This document shows positions 50,360-59,005 of a stretch of 64,000 nt of DNA, one piece after another. The notes below the pieces were generated by a model. It was not told the DNA's origin and searched no databases. It was given only the letters and a program-made list of their open reading frames with translations. The position numbers and the translations under genes are program-made. The DNA comes from Demequina silvatica (GTDB lineage: Bacteria; Actinomycetota; Actinomycetes; Actinomycetales; Demequinaceae), in assembly GCF_000971215.1 (NCBI RefSeq), contig NZ_BBMA01000002.1, positions 479,111 through 543,110 of the forward strand, read 5' to 3'. The first letter of the stretch is position 1. Each line of letters begins with the position of its first letter.

Positions 50360-51652
50360 CTAGCCGGTGACGCCCACGATCTCGCTGACCTCGACGCCCA
50401 CCTCGACGGACTTCCACACCTCGCCGCCGACGTAGTCGACGATGTGGATGGTGCCGGTGGCGGGCTCGGTCACGTAGGCCATGCCGGCGAGCACGGTGAG
50501 CGCCGGGTGCGCGGACTGCCACTCCTCGGGCACCTCCCACGGGTCGATCACCGGGATGCTCCGCACCACCTCGCCGGTCGCGGGGTCGATCACCCGCAGC
50601 GCGCCGTCCGTGCCGAGCACCAGGGCCTCGCCGTCGGCGCCCCGCGCGAGCCCGCGCCAGGTGTACGCCGCCTCCGCGCCGTCGAACGGGTCGACCACGT
50701 CGAGCGTCTCGGCCTCGGTGTCGATCAGCGTGACCCGCGTGAGGTCGATCCCGCCCTCGGGGTCCGTCTTGTAGTCGCCCAGCACCACGTCGGAGCCGTC
50801 CGTCGAGTACAGGTTGCCCGTGCGCCCGAACGCGTCCGGCGCGGCGAGCTTGTGGACGTGGTCGCCGTGGAACGCGAGCACGCCGTCCTCGCATCCCACC
50901 AGGTACATGTCCTCTCCCGCGGCGTTCTCGAACGCCGCCTCCCCGTGGACGCCCGGGCACCGGTCGCTCGAGGCGACCACCGCATCGTCCCCGTCGAGGA
51001 GCATCGCGCCGGACCGGCTCTCCTCGTCGCCGACCGTCACCAGAAGTGCGCCGTCCTCGCCCGCGACGGCGACGCCGTGGTGCGCCTCCGCCGCGGTCCA
51101 GGACCGCACCACGTCCAGGTGCCCCTCCTCGACCATGTGCTCCCAACCGTCCGCCTCGACCACGGTGACCTCGCCGGTGCCGTCGTCGAAGAATGCGGTG
51201 AGGCCGTCGTGGACCACCACGTGACCGGGCTGCCCGGCGGCGATCGTGAGGTCGGTGAGCGCCGGCTCCGCCGTGAAGTAGTGCGCGTGGTCGCCGTGCG
51301 CCTGGGTCCAGGTGCCGGCGTCGAGCATCCGGAAGCCGCCCGTGGTGGACAACGCGACGTGGCGCCCGTCCCCCGCGCCGTTGAGGCGGGTGAAGCCGTC
51401 GAGGGCGATGTCCGCCTCGACCTCGAGCGTGTTCGCGTCGAGGACCGTGAGGCCGCCGTCGTACGTGAGCACGATGCGCGGGGTGGCCGCCGCGCCCTCC
51501 GTCGCGGAGGCCTGGTGGTCGGGTTCGACCTCGAGCGCGTCGGCGCTCGCGTCGACCTGGGCGTCGCCCGTCGAGCAGGCGGCGAGCGAGAGGGTCAGCG
51601 CGGCGGCGCCCACGAGCGAGGCGGCGCGGGCGGTGCGGGATGTGCGAGTCAT
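50360..51652 (-). CDS. aztD: AztD-like zinc-binding lipoprotein
   Basis: A 430-residue lipoprotein with lipobox LAAC, Cys at residue 26. The mature part is built as a beta-propeller, with repeated blade patterns such as IVLTYDGGLTVLDANTLEVE and TLIDTEAETLDVVDPFDG. It has His-rich stretches (AHGDHAHYF, FHGDHVHKL) matching the periplasmic zinc metallochaperone AztD, which loads the zinc-binding AztC of an ABC importer. The aztABC genes are not in the window. A Zur-type box lies 80 nt upstream. Role: zinc acquisition under scarcity. Confidence 0.82.
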   Translation of the reverse strand: MTRTSRTARAASLVGAAALTLSLAACSTGDAQVDASADALEVEPDHQASATEGAAATPRIVLTYDGGLTVLDANTLEVEADIALDGFTRLNGAGDGRHVALSTTGGFRMLDAGTWTQAHGDHAHYFTAEPALTDLTIAAGQPGHVVVHDGLTAFFDDGTGEVTVVEADGWEHMVEEGHLDVVRSWTAAEAHHGVAVAGEDGALLVTVGDEESRSGAMLLDGDDAVVASSDRCPGVHGEAAFENAAGEDMYLVGCEDGVLAFHGDHVHKLAAPDAFGRTGNLYSTDGSDVVLGDYKTDPEGGIDLTRVTLIDTEAETLDVVDPFDGAEAAYTWRGLARGADGEALVLGTDGALRVIDPATGEVVRSIPVIDPWEVPEEWQSAHPALTVLAGMAYVTEPATGTIHIVDYVGGEVWKSVEVGVEVSEIVGVTG

Positions 51653-51733
51653 GGTGGTGCGGGCCGGTGCGGCCCCCTGCCTTCCTGGTCGATGCGTGCG
51701 CCCCGCGGGTCGGGGCGACCTCCGCACCGTACC

Positions 51734-51754
51734 TGATAACGAGAACGATTATCA
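51734..51754. promoter_or_regulatory. Zur-type operator
   Basis: TGATAACGAGAACGATTATC-A is a 21-nt near-palindrome with TGATAA/TTATCA ends, the form of Fur-family (Zur) boxes in actinobacteria. It lies upstream of the aztD-like gene and is A/T-richer than anything around it. Confidence 0.72.
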
Positions 51755-51801
51755 ATAAAGACCGCGGCGAGGCGGCGTGAGCCCGGCGCGCACCTAGCAT
51801 C

Positions 51802-51819
51802 TACTTCACAGGTAAAGTA
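51802..51819. promoter_or_regulatory. Candidate MarR autoregulatory operator
   Basis: TACTTCACAGGTAAAGTA is an 18-nt near-palindrome ending 5 nt before the MarR ATG. MarR proteins usually bind such sites overlapping their own promoter. Confidence 0.5.
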
Positions 51820-51824
51820 AATCC

Positions 51825-52280
51825 ATGGCACCGTCGCCCACCGACCCGTTGAGCCCCGCCGAGGACGCGCTGCTGCGCGAGCTCGCACGCGTCGCGCTCA
51901 CGCTCCCGCGCGTCTTCGCCGCCGCCCTGGGACCCGTCGCCGGGGTCTCGCTGTCCGAGTACCACGCGCTCATGCACCTCTCCGAGGCGCCCGACCACAC
52001 CCTGCGCATGAACGAGCTGGCCGCCCGCACCGGGTTGTCGCTCGGCGCGGTCACGCGCGTGATGCGGGCGCTCGAGGCCCAGGGACTGGCCGATCGCCGC
52101 CGTGCCGCCGCCGACGGCCGCGGGCAGGAGGCGTTCCTCACCGACGCGGGCGTCGCCCGCCTCGCCGGGGCGATCCCCGTGCACCGCGCGAGTGCGCGCC
52201 GCGAGATCTTCGACCGACTCGACCCCGCGGAGGTCGCGGTGCTCGCGAGCGCGCTGAGCCGGATCGGGGGTGGCGCGTGA
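51825..52280 (+). CDS. MarR-family regulator
   Basis: A 151-residue winged-helix regulator: LSEYHALMHLSEAPDHTLRM, the recognition region NELAARTGLSLGAVTRVMRA and the wing with DRRRAAADGRGQEAFLTDAG. It probably represses itself and the overlapping downstream gene by the palindrome just upstream. Ligand unknown. Confidence 0.9.
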   Translation: MAPSPTDPLSPAEDALLRELARVALTLPRVFAAALGPVAGVSLSEYHALMHLSEAPDHTLRMNELAARTGLSLGAVTRVMRALEAQGLADRRRAAADGRGQEAFLTDAGVARLAGAIPVHRASARREIFDRLDPAEVAVLASALSRIGGGA

Positions 52281-53248
52281 GCAATCCGTACGCGCAATCC
52301 GTGGAGTACACGCGCTTCGGTCCATGGATCGATCGGGTCACGGAAGACGGCGAGATCCCCCGCCTGTTCCGCGACCACCCGGTCGACCTCGCGGCCGCGC
52401 ACCTGGTCCTCAAGGTCCCGCGCAACATCCCGCGCCGCGACGCGACGCCGGACATGGACCTGTACGACCACCTGCTGATCGTCGACGGCACCGAGCTCAC
52501 CGTCCTCAGCCGCGACGGCCACGACGCCGACCGCCGCCGACCCGCTCCGCCTCGCGGGTTCGGCGTTGCGCGCATCCCGCTCGACAAGATCGTCGCCCTC
52601 GAGGACTCGGTCAACCTCCTCCATGGGCGCTATCGCATCCACACGAGGGACGGCGGCGGCATCGGCTTCGCGTTCAGCGGCTCCGCCCGCGCGAGCCTCG
52701 CTCTCCTCACCGACGCGCTCCGGAACGCCTTCTCCACCAGGGACGATGCGGCGGCCACCGGCCTCGCAGGACGCGCCTTGGCCGCGGCGACGGCCGGGCG
52801 GACCGCCGATCTTGGGCCGTTCGACGCCGCGGGCGACCTCGCCCTGACCGCGGACCTGCGGGACGTCACCCTCGCCCACCCGGCGGTCGCCGCGTGGGCC
52901 TGCCACACCCGACGGGTTCTGGTGCCGACGGGCGAGGGCGTGGCCGGCCTGCTCCGCCGCATGGGCCACGCGTGGTCGCCGGCGGTGCTGCAGGGCGCGA
53001 TCATCGGCGGCGATGGCGCCGCGCTCGAGGTGGTGGGACGTCACGAGCGGCTCACGCGCGGCAACGCTCCCGTCCATTCGGCATCGCGGCTGACCGTATC
53101 GCTGGCCGCGCTCGACTCGATCACGGTCACGGATCTCGCGGGCTATGCCGACGCGGCGGCCGTCACGCTCGCGTCAGGCGGCTGGTCGGCGGTCCTGCCC
53201 GTTCCCCGCGGCTCGGCGACGTTCGACCTGCTCGCCGCTGCGGCGTGA
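52277..53248 (+). CDS. Hypothetical protein co-transcribed with MarR regulator
   Basis: A 323-residue protein starting at a GTG overlapping the MarR stop (GTGA). No signal peptide or membrane helix. Segments such as VNLLHGRYRIHTRDGGGIGF and VTVSLAALDSITVTDLAGYA suggest two related halves of mixed beta strands, each with PH-like features (I/V-x-L-D-x-I). RNIPRRDA and HTRRVLVPTGEG are not recognised. The tight coupling points to regulation by the MarR protein. Function unknown. Confidence 0.6.
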   Translation: MSNPYAQSVEYTRFGPWIDRVTEDGEIPRLFRDHPVDLAAAHLVLKVPRNIPRRDATPDMDLYDHLLIVDGTELTVLSRDGHDADRRRPAPPRGFGVARIPLDKIVALEDSVNLLHGRYRIHTRDGGGIGFAFSGSARASLALLTDALRNAFSTRDDAAATGLAGRALAAATAGRTADLGPFDAAGDLALTADLRDVTLAHPAVAAWACHTRRVLVPTGEGVAGLLRRMGHAWSPAVLQGAIIGGDGAALEVVGRHERLTRGNAPVHSASRLTVSLAALDSITVTDLAGYADAAAVTLASGGWSAVLPVPRGSATFDLLAAAA

Positions 53249-53258
53249 CGCGGGACCC

Positions 53259-53288
53259 GGCGCGGCGGCGCTCCTCCGCCGCCGCGCC
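53259..53288. terminator. Bidirectional hairpin terminator
   Basis: Perfect 12-nt arms GGCGCGGCGGCG and CGCCGCCGCGCC around CTCCTC, in the 52-nt gap between the convergent MarR-partner gene and the GH35 gene. Confidence 0.75.
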
Positions 53289-53300
53289 GCACCCGGGGGT

Positions 53301-55076
53301 TCAGTACTCGGTGTGCCCCAGCAGCAGGTCGGGCGCGAAGCGCAGCACCGGTTCCACCGCGGTGTCGAGCTCGAGCACGGTGACGCGCGCGACCCCGTCC
53401 GCGACCAGCGGCGCCGGCACCGCCAGCGAGCGCTGCGGACCGCGGCGCCAGTAGCGGCCCAGGCACAGGCCGTTGACCCAGATGAGGCCCTTGCCCAGCC
53501 CGCCGCAGTCGATCACCAGGTTGCCAGCGGCGGGCACCGCGACGGTCGCGCGGTAGATCGCGGCGCCCGCCTCGAGCGTCGCGGGACCGCGCCCCGCCGC
53601 CCAGGCCTCGAGACCGTCGAGGTCGACCGGCGTGGACCTCCACCCGGTCACCGGCACCCCGTCGAGCGTCACCGGGCCCATCACGCCCTTGGGCTCCCCG
53701 ATCCGGGGGCCGTAGTTCACGCGCCCCTGGTCCTCGACCACGAGCGTGAGCTCGCCCTCGCCGCGAGGCAGGGTGATCGCCTCGTCGTGCGCGTCGCGCG
53801 CGAGCACCCCGACGGGCGCGCCGTCGAGCAGCACGTGCACGCGGTCGCGCACCTCGCCCAGGCGCAGGACGGCCGGCGCGGGGCCCCCGGTGAGAACAGC
53901 CCGCTTGACCAGCAGCCCCCGGTAGGCCCGCAGGTCCTCGAAGGTGGGCGCGGACTCGGAGGCGACCCAGCCGCCCCGCCCGTCCACGTACTCCCGCAAC
54001 GATCCCGCGTAGGCGAGCGGCGCATCGTCCGGCACCGCCACGCCGGCACCGGCATCCGCCAGATCGTCCGCGGAGGGCACCTCCGCGTAGCGGGCGATCA
54101 CCTCGCGGAAGGCCCAGAACTTCTCCGTGGGCCGGCCGAGCTCGTCGAGCGGGGAGTCGTAGTCGTAGGACGTGACGGTGGGCTGGTAGACGCCCTTGTC
54201 GTTCGCGCCGTTGGTGAGCGCGAAGTTGGTGCCGCCGTGGAACATGTAGATGTTGACCGAGGCGCCGGCCGCGAGCAGCGCGTCCAGGGCCTCCGCCGAC
54301 GCGGCCGCGGAGGTGGTGTGGTGGTGGGCGCCCCAGTGGTCGAACCAGCCGCACCAGAACTCCGAGCACATGAGCGGCCCGGTGGGCTGGTGCGCGCGCA
54401 GGGTGGCCAACCGCTCGGCGATGGCGCCGCCGAAGGACCCGGTCGCGTGCAGCTCGGGGATGTTGCCGCGCTCGAGCATCCCGTCGGCCGGCTGGTCGAC
54501 GGTGAGCAGCGGGACGGTTACCCCGGCGTCACGGAAGCGGGCGGTGAGCCAGCGTAGGTGCTCGGCGCGCTCGGCGGGCTCGACCACGTCGTACGCGCCG
54601 TACTCGTTCTCGACCTGCATGAGCACCACGGGTCCGCCGCGGTCGCCCTGCAGCGGCACCACCCGCGCCAGCACCTGGTCGAGGAACCGCCCCACGGCCG
54701 CGGTATAGCCCGCCTCGGTGGAGCGGATGCGCACGCCCTCGATGTCGAACAGCCAGCCCGGCAGCCCGCCGCCGTCCCATTCCGCGCAGATGTACGGCCC
54801 CGGCCGCACGATCGCGTGCATCCCCTCGGCCTGAACCTCGCGCAGGAACCGCTCGAGGTCCAGCCCGCCGTCGAAGCGCCAGTCGCCGGGGGCGGGCTCG
54901 TGCTCGTTCCACGGCACGTACGTCTCGATGGTGTTGAGGCCCATGAGCCGCGCCTTGCGGATGCGGTCGCGCCACAGGTCCGGGTGCACCCGGAAGTAGT
55001 GGAGAGCGCCCGACAGGACCCGGTGCGGGCGCCCGTCCAGCAGGAAGTCCTCGGGCCCGATCGCGAGCTCGGTCAT
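53301..55076 (-). CDS. Beta-galactosidase, GH35 family
   Basis: A 591-residue intracellular enzyme (no signal peptide). The (beta/alpha)8 domain covers residues 1-320: LSGALHYFRVHPDLWRDRI, NTIETYVPWNEHEP and RPGPYICAEWDGGGLPGW, with the acid/base Glu in VENEYGAY near 155 and the nucleophile Glu in CSEFWCGWFDHWG near 237. C-terminal beta domains follow (e.g. GLIWVNGLCLGRYWRRGPQR). It hydrolyses terminal beta-galactosides. GGAGAGG precedes the ATG. It is the last gene of the galactoside operon, after a strong intergenic hairpin. Confidence 0.92.
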   Translation of the reverse strand: MTELAIGPEDFLLDGRPHRVLSGALHYFRVHPDLWRDRIRKARLMGLNTIETYVPWNEHEPAPGDWRFDGGLDLERFLREVQAEGMHAIVRPGPYICAEWDGGGLPGWLFDIEGVRIRSTEAGYTAAVGRFLDQVLARVVPLQGDRGGPVVLMQVENEYGAYDVVEPAERAEHLRWLTARFRDAGVTVPLLTVDQPADGMLERGNIPELHATGSFGGAIAERLATLRAHQPTGPLMCSEFWCGWFDHWGAHHHTTSAAASAEALDALLAAGASVNIYMFHGGTNFALTNGANDKGVYQPTVTSYDYDSPLDELGRPTEKFWAFREVIARYAEVPSADDLADAGAGVAVPDDAPLAYAGSLREYVDGRGGWVASESAPTFEDLRAYRGLLVKRAVLTGGPAPAVLRLGEVRDRVHVLLDGAPVGVLARDAHDEAITLPRGEGELTLVVEDQGRVNYGPRIGEPKGVMGPVTLDGVPVTGWRSTPVDLDGLEAWAAGRGPATLEAGAAIYRATVAVPAAGNLVIDCGGLGKGLIWVNGLCLGRYWRRGPQRSLAVPAPLVADGVARVTVLELDTAVEPVLRFAPDLLLGHTEY

Positions 55077-55111
55077 GTGTGTGGTCCTCTCCGTCGACGG
55101 CACGGCCGTCC

Positions 55112-55150
55112 CGCGGCGCGCCGCCCCAAGGGGGGAGGCGGCGCGCCGCG
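55112..55150 (-). terminator. Intergenic hairpin between GH2 and GH35 genes
   Basis: Perfect 14-nt arms CGCGGCGCGCCGCC (55112-55125) and GGCGGCGCGCCGCG (55137-55150) around an 11-nt loop, 10 nt after the LacZ-type gene's stop. It may end or reduce transcription before the GH35 gene. Confidence 0.65.
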
Positions 55151-55160
55151 CCTCAGCACG

Positions 55161-58100
55161 TCAGCGCAGCACGCCCTGGAAGCCGAACGTGAAGCGCAGC
55201 TCCCCGGCCGGGACCCGGTACTCGGGGTGCGTCATGGCGCCCCAGGACTGGTCGCCGCCCGCGCCGCGCCGCATGAGCGCCGGGCGCAGGACGGTGCGGT
55301 GGATGGGCGGCAGCTCGTTGGCGTGCAGCGCGTTCTCGATCTCGAACGGCGTCCACGGCAGCGCGGACAGCTCCATGCCCTCGGCGCAGTCGAGACGGAT
55401 CCCGAAGCCCGCGTCGTCGAGCACCTCCGCCCACCGCACGCCGGTGTGGTTGCCGGACTCCTGCGGCCGCATGTAGGTGGTGAGCTGCGTGCGCACGTCG
55501 CCGTCCCACACGCCCAGCCGCGCGCCGCCCCGCCGGTCCACGTAGGACTCCGCGGGACCCTCGCCGTACCAGCGCAAGCGGTGGAGGTCCGCGTCGAGCG
55601 TGAACAGCATGCCGAACTCGGGCACGTCGGGCAGGCCCTCGCCCGGCCGCAGCGTCACCGTGGTCTCGACGCGGCCGTCGCCATCCACCACGTACGAGAC
55701 GTCCACCTCGCTCGGCGGCACCGTCGGCAGCTCGTACCCGAAGGTCACCTCGACGGCGTCCTCGTGGCGGGTCACCCGCGGCTTCTCGAAGCCCGCGCGC
55801 GGCTTGCGGTAGCGGCTCGCGAGCTGCCACTGCCCGTCGCGGAACGGCATCTGCCAGCCGCGCTCGTTGGACGTGGGCGCATGCCAGAAGTTCGGCATGG
55901 GCGGCTCGCGACGCAGCAGCTCGCGCCCGCCGTCGCTGGTGCGCCCGAACTTGTACGACATCAGCACGCCGTACAGCCGCGAGAACGTCACCGAGAAGTG
56001 CGGCCCGTGCACGCCGATGTTGTGCGTGCTCTCCACCACCCGCGGTGCGGGGGACGATGCGCGGGCGGGCTTCGCGCCCGCCGGCGCCTCGACCGTCAGG
56101 ACGGCCTGCTCCCACCCGACCGCGTAGCCGGCGGGCGCCCACGCGGTGGTGCGGCGCAGCCGGTACGCGACGTCGACGGTGTACTCGCCGGCCGCCTCGG
56201 GCACCGCGAACGGAAGCGCGTAGGCGACCGTCGCCTGGGGGGCGACGTCGATGTCGAGGGTCTCCTCGGCGAGGGTCACGCCCTCGCGGGCGAGCGTCAC
56301 CACGGCCTCGACGTCGCCGGTGCCGGTGAAGCGGCGGCGGCTGCGGATCTGGATCCCGTCGCGCGAGATCGCGGTCCGGAACGGCTGGTAGAGGTAGCGG
56401 ACCTCCTGGTACGCGGGGGTCGGGGTGCGGTCGGCGAACACGATGCCGTTGGCGCTGAACTCGCCGTCGTGCGGCGTCTCCTGGTGGTCGCCTCCATAGC
56501 CCTGGTAGGTGCGGCCGTAGCGGTCCGTCATGGGGAGCGTCTGGTCGACGAAGTCCCAGATGAAGCCTCCCTGGAACAGCGGCTCGCTCTCCGTGAGGTC
56601 CAGGTACTTGTCGACGGCGCCGAACGAGTTGCCCATCGAGTGGGCGTACTCGCACAGGATGAAGGGCTTGTCGCGGTGCTCCCTGAGGTGCGCCTCGACG
56701 TCCGCCGCCGGCGTGTACATCTGGCTGGTGATGTCGGTGGTCCGCGGGTACCGCGGGTCCCAGTGGACGCCCTCGTAATGCACGGGGCGCGTGGGGTCGG
56801 TGGCGCGGAACCAGTCGGAGACCTCGAGCAGCACGGAGCCGCCGAAGGACTCGTTGCCGAGCGACCAGATGATGACACTCGGGTGGTTCTTGTCGCGCTC
56901 GAGCATGCTCGCGGCGCGGTCCAGCAGCGCGGGCTTCCACTCCTGGCGGTCGCCCGGCAGGGCCTGCTCGACGGTCAGCTCGCCGTGGATGATCCGGTCC
57001 CACATGGCATGGGTCTCGAGGTTCATCTCGTCGATCACGTACAGCCCGTACCGGTCCGTGAGCTCGTAGAACGCGCTCGAGTTCGGGTAGTGGCTGGTAC
57101 GCACGGCGTTGCAGCCGGCGCGCTTGATGATCTGGAGGTCCGCCTCGATCTCGGCGGCGGTCATGACGCGGCCGCGCGGGCCGAACTCGTGACGGTTGAC
57201 GCCGTCGAACACCACGCGCTCGCCGTTGACCGTGATGATCGCGTCGCGGATCTCGACGCGACGCAGGCCCACCGGCTGGGGGATGACCTCGACGACCGCG
57301 CCGTCGGGGTCGAGCACCTCGAGCACCAGCTCGTACAGGTGGGGGTCCTCGGGGCTCCACAGGTGGGGCTCGTCGACCTGGATGGCGAGCCGCCCGTCCC
57401 CTGCGGGGGAGAGGTGACCCACCCCGACCAGGTGCGCGCGCATCGTCCCCTCGCCCACGAGCGCCACGTCCACGGCGACCTCGGCGCCGCCCAGGTCCTC
57501 CGCGACGGTGGTGTGGACGCGCAGGTCCTCGGCGTGGACCGCCGGCCGGCGGTAGAGCGTGACGTCGCGGAACAGGCCGTGGAAACGGAAGAAGTCCTGG
57601 TCCTCGAGCCACGAGGCCGCGGTCCACTTGAACACCTGTGCCGCGAGACGGTTGACGCCGTCACGCAGGTGCTCCGTGAGGTCGAACTCGGAGGGGGTGA
57701 AGGAGTCCGTGGCCCAGCCGACGTAGGCGCCGTTGAGCCACACCGCGATGCCGCTCTCGGCGCCGTGGAAGGTGACGGACAGGCTCTCGCCGTCCGCGAG
57801 CGCGGTGTCGAGGGTGAAGTCGCGCACGTAGCTCGCGACGGGGTTCCAGCGCGTGGGGACCTGGCCCGGCTCGAGGTCCTCGAGGCCGTCCCACGGGTAC
57901 TGGACGTTGACGTACTGCGGGCGGTCGAAGCCGTGCATCTGCAGGTGGCCGGGGACGGGGATGTCGTCCCAGCCCTCGACGTCCGCCGCGGGGTCCTGGA
58001 ACCCCGGCAGCGTCATGGCGAGGTTCTTCGCGTGGTGCACCTTCCACAGGCCGTTGAGGCTCTGCTCGAAGCTGCTGAGGCCGGTCGCCGCCTCCGCGCC

Positions 58101-58190
58101 GTCCACGAACCACCGGTGGTCGCTGTGGGCGACGCGCCGGTGCTCGTGGACGTACGTGGGGTCGGTGATCCGGGTGGGATCGAATGTCAC
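55161..58190 (-). CDS. lacZ: Beta-galactosidase, GH2 family (LacZ type)
   Basis: A 1009-residue enzyme, about the length of E. coli LacZ. The GH2 sugar-binding domain holds GFQDPAADVEGWDDIPVPGHL and YVNVQYPWDG. The Ig-like part has GIAVWLNGAYVGWATDSFTP. The catalytic barrel shows VNRHEFGPRGRVM, RTSHYPNSSAFYELTD, WSLGNESFGG with the acid/base Glu near 447, and FILCEYAHSMGNS with the nucleophile Glu near 513. The C-terminal small-chain-like domain includes WYGEGPAESYVDR and LPWTPFEIENA. GTG start overlaps the permease stop by GTGA. Hydrolyses lactose-like beta-galactosides imported by the ABC system. Confidence 0.95.
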   Translation of the reverse strand: MTFDPTRITDPTYVHEHRRVAHSDHRWFVDGAEAATGLSSFEQSLNGLWKVHHAKNLAMTLPGFQDPAADVEGWDDIPVPGHLQMHGFDRPQYVNVQYPWDGLEDLEPGQVPTRWNPVASYVRDFTLDTALADGESLSVTFHGAESGIAVWLNGAYVGWATDSFTPSEFDLTEHLRDGVNRLAAQVFKWTAASWLEDQDFFRFHGLFRDVTLYRRPAVHAEDLRVHTTVAEDLGGAEVAVDVALVGEGTMRAHLVGVGHLSPAGDGRLAIQVDEPHLWSPEDPHLYELVLEVLDPDGAVVEVIPQPVGLRRVEIRDAIITVNGERVVFDGVNRHEFGPRGRVMTAAEIEADLQIIKRAGCNAVRTSHYPNSSAFYELTDRYGLYVIDEMNLETHAMWDRIIHGELTVEQALPGDRQEWKPALLDRAASMLERDKNHPSVIIWSLGNESFGGSVLLEVSDWFRATDPTRPVHYEGVHWDPRYPRTTDITSQMYTPAADVEAHLREHRDKPFILCEYAHSMGNSFGAVDKYLDLTESEPLFQGGFIWDFVDQTLPMTDRYGRTYQGYGGDHQETPHDGEFSANGIVFADRTPTPAYQEVRYLYQPFRTAISRDGIQIRSRRRFTGTGDVEAVVTLAREGVTLAEETLDIDVAPQATVAYALPFAVPEAAGEYTVDVAYRLRRTTAWAPAGYAVGWEQAVLTVEAPAGAKPARASSPAPRVVESTHNIGVHGPHFSVTFSRLYGVLMSYKFGRTSDGGRELLRREPPMPNFWHAPTSNERGWQMPFRDGQWQLASRYRKPRAGFEKPRVTRHEDAVEVTFGYELPTVPPSEVDVSYVVDGDGRVETTVTLRPGEGLPDVPEFGMLFTLDADLHRLRWYGEGPAESYVDRRGGARLGVWDGDVRTQLTTYMRPQESGNHTGVRWAEVLDDAGFGIRLDCAEGMELSALPWTPFEIENALHANELPPIHRTVLRPALMRRGAGGDQSWGAMTHPEYRVPAGELRFTFGFQGVLR

Positions 58191-59005
58191 TTGACCACTC
58201 CGGTGAAGCCTGCGACGAAGGAGCGCTGCAGGACGAAGAAGATGACGATGGTGGGCAGGGAGGCGATGAGGACCGCGAGCATGAGCGCGCCGTAGTCGAT
58301 CACGTAGCCGCCCGTGAAGTTCGAGATCAGCATCGGCATGGTCTGGTAGTCGCTGTTGACCAGGATGACCTTGGGCCACAGGAAGTTGTTCCACGCCGCC
58401 ATGAAGGTGATGACCGCCGCCGCCGCGTAGGTGGGGCGCATGGTGGGCACGAACATCTTCCAGAAGATCGCGAGCTCCTTGAGGCCGTCCATGCGGGCCG
58501 CCTCGATGATCTCGTGCGGGAAGCTCCTCGCCGCCTGCCTGAACAGCAGGATGAGCAGCGGGGTCGCGATCACCGGGAGGACCACGGCGAAGGCCGAGTT
58601 CACCATGCCGAAGTCCGCGAACAGCTGGAACAGCGGGATCATGGTGGCCGCGAACGGGATCATCATCGCCAGCATGAGGACCCACATGAGGCGGTCCTTG
58701 TTGGGCGAGTGGTAGACCTCGAAGCCGTAGCCGGCGATCGAGCTGACCACCAGCGCGAGCACCGTGGTGAGCACCGCGTTGACCGTCGAGTGGTACATCG
58801 CGGAGCCCACGTCCTGGAACTCGGTGAGCGACTGCCAGTTGGCGATGAGGTTGGTGCCCGGGAGCATGCTCGAGCCGAGCACGTCCTGGCTGGTGTTGGT
58901 CGCGGACACCACCATGAAGTACAGGGGCCCGACCGACAGCAGCGCGACGATGCTGAGGAACGCGTACTTGGGAACCTCGCGGAGCTTGCTAGTCACGCTT
59001 GTCAC
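58187..59005 (-). CDS. Sugar ABC transporter permease (MalG type)
   Basis: A 272-residue membrane protein with about six helices and the EAA motif IIEAARMDGLKELAIFWKMF, plus MMIPFAATMIPLFQLFADFG, typical of the MalG family. The GTG start lies inside the upstream gene's end (17-nt overlap); a second GTG three codons later is possible. Works with the MalF-type subunit for oligosaccharide import. No ATPase gene is present, so it probably uses a shared MsmK-type ATPase elsewhere. Confidence 0.92.
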   Translation of the reverse strand: MTSVTSKLREVPKYAFLSIVALLSVGPLYFMVVSATNTSQDVLGSSMLPGTNLIANWQSLTEFQDVGSAMYHSTVNAVLTTVLALVVSSIAGYGFEVYHSPNKDRLMWVLMLAMMIPFAATMIPLFQLFADFGMVNSAFAVVLPVIATPLLILLFRQAARSFPHEIIEAARMDGLKELAIFWKMFVPTMRPTYAAAAVITFMAAWNNFLWPKVILVNSDYQTMPMLISNFTGGYVIDYGALMLAVLIASLPTIVIFFVLQRSFVAGFTGVVK

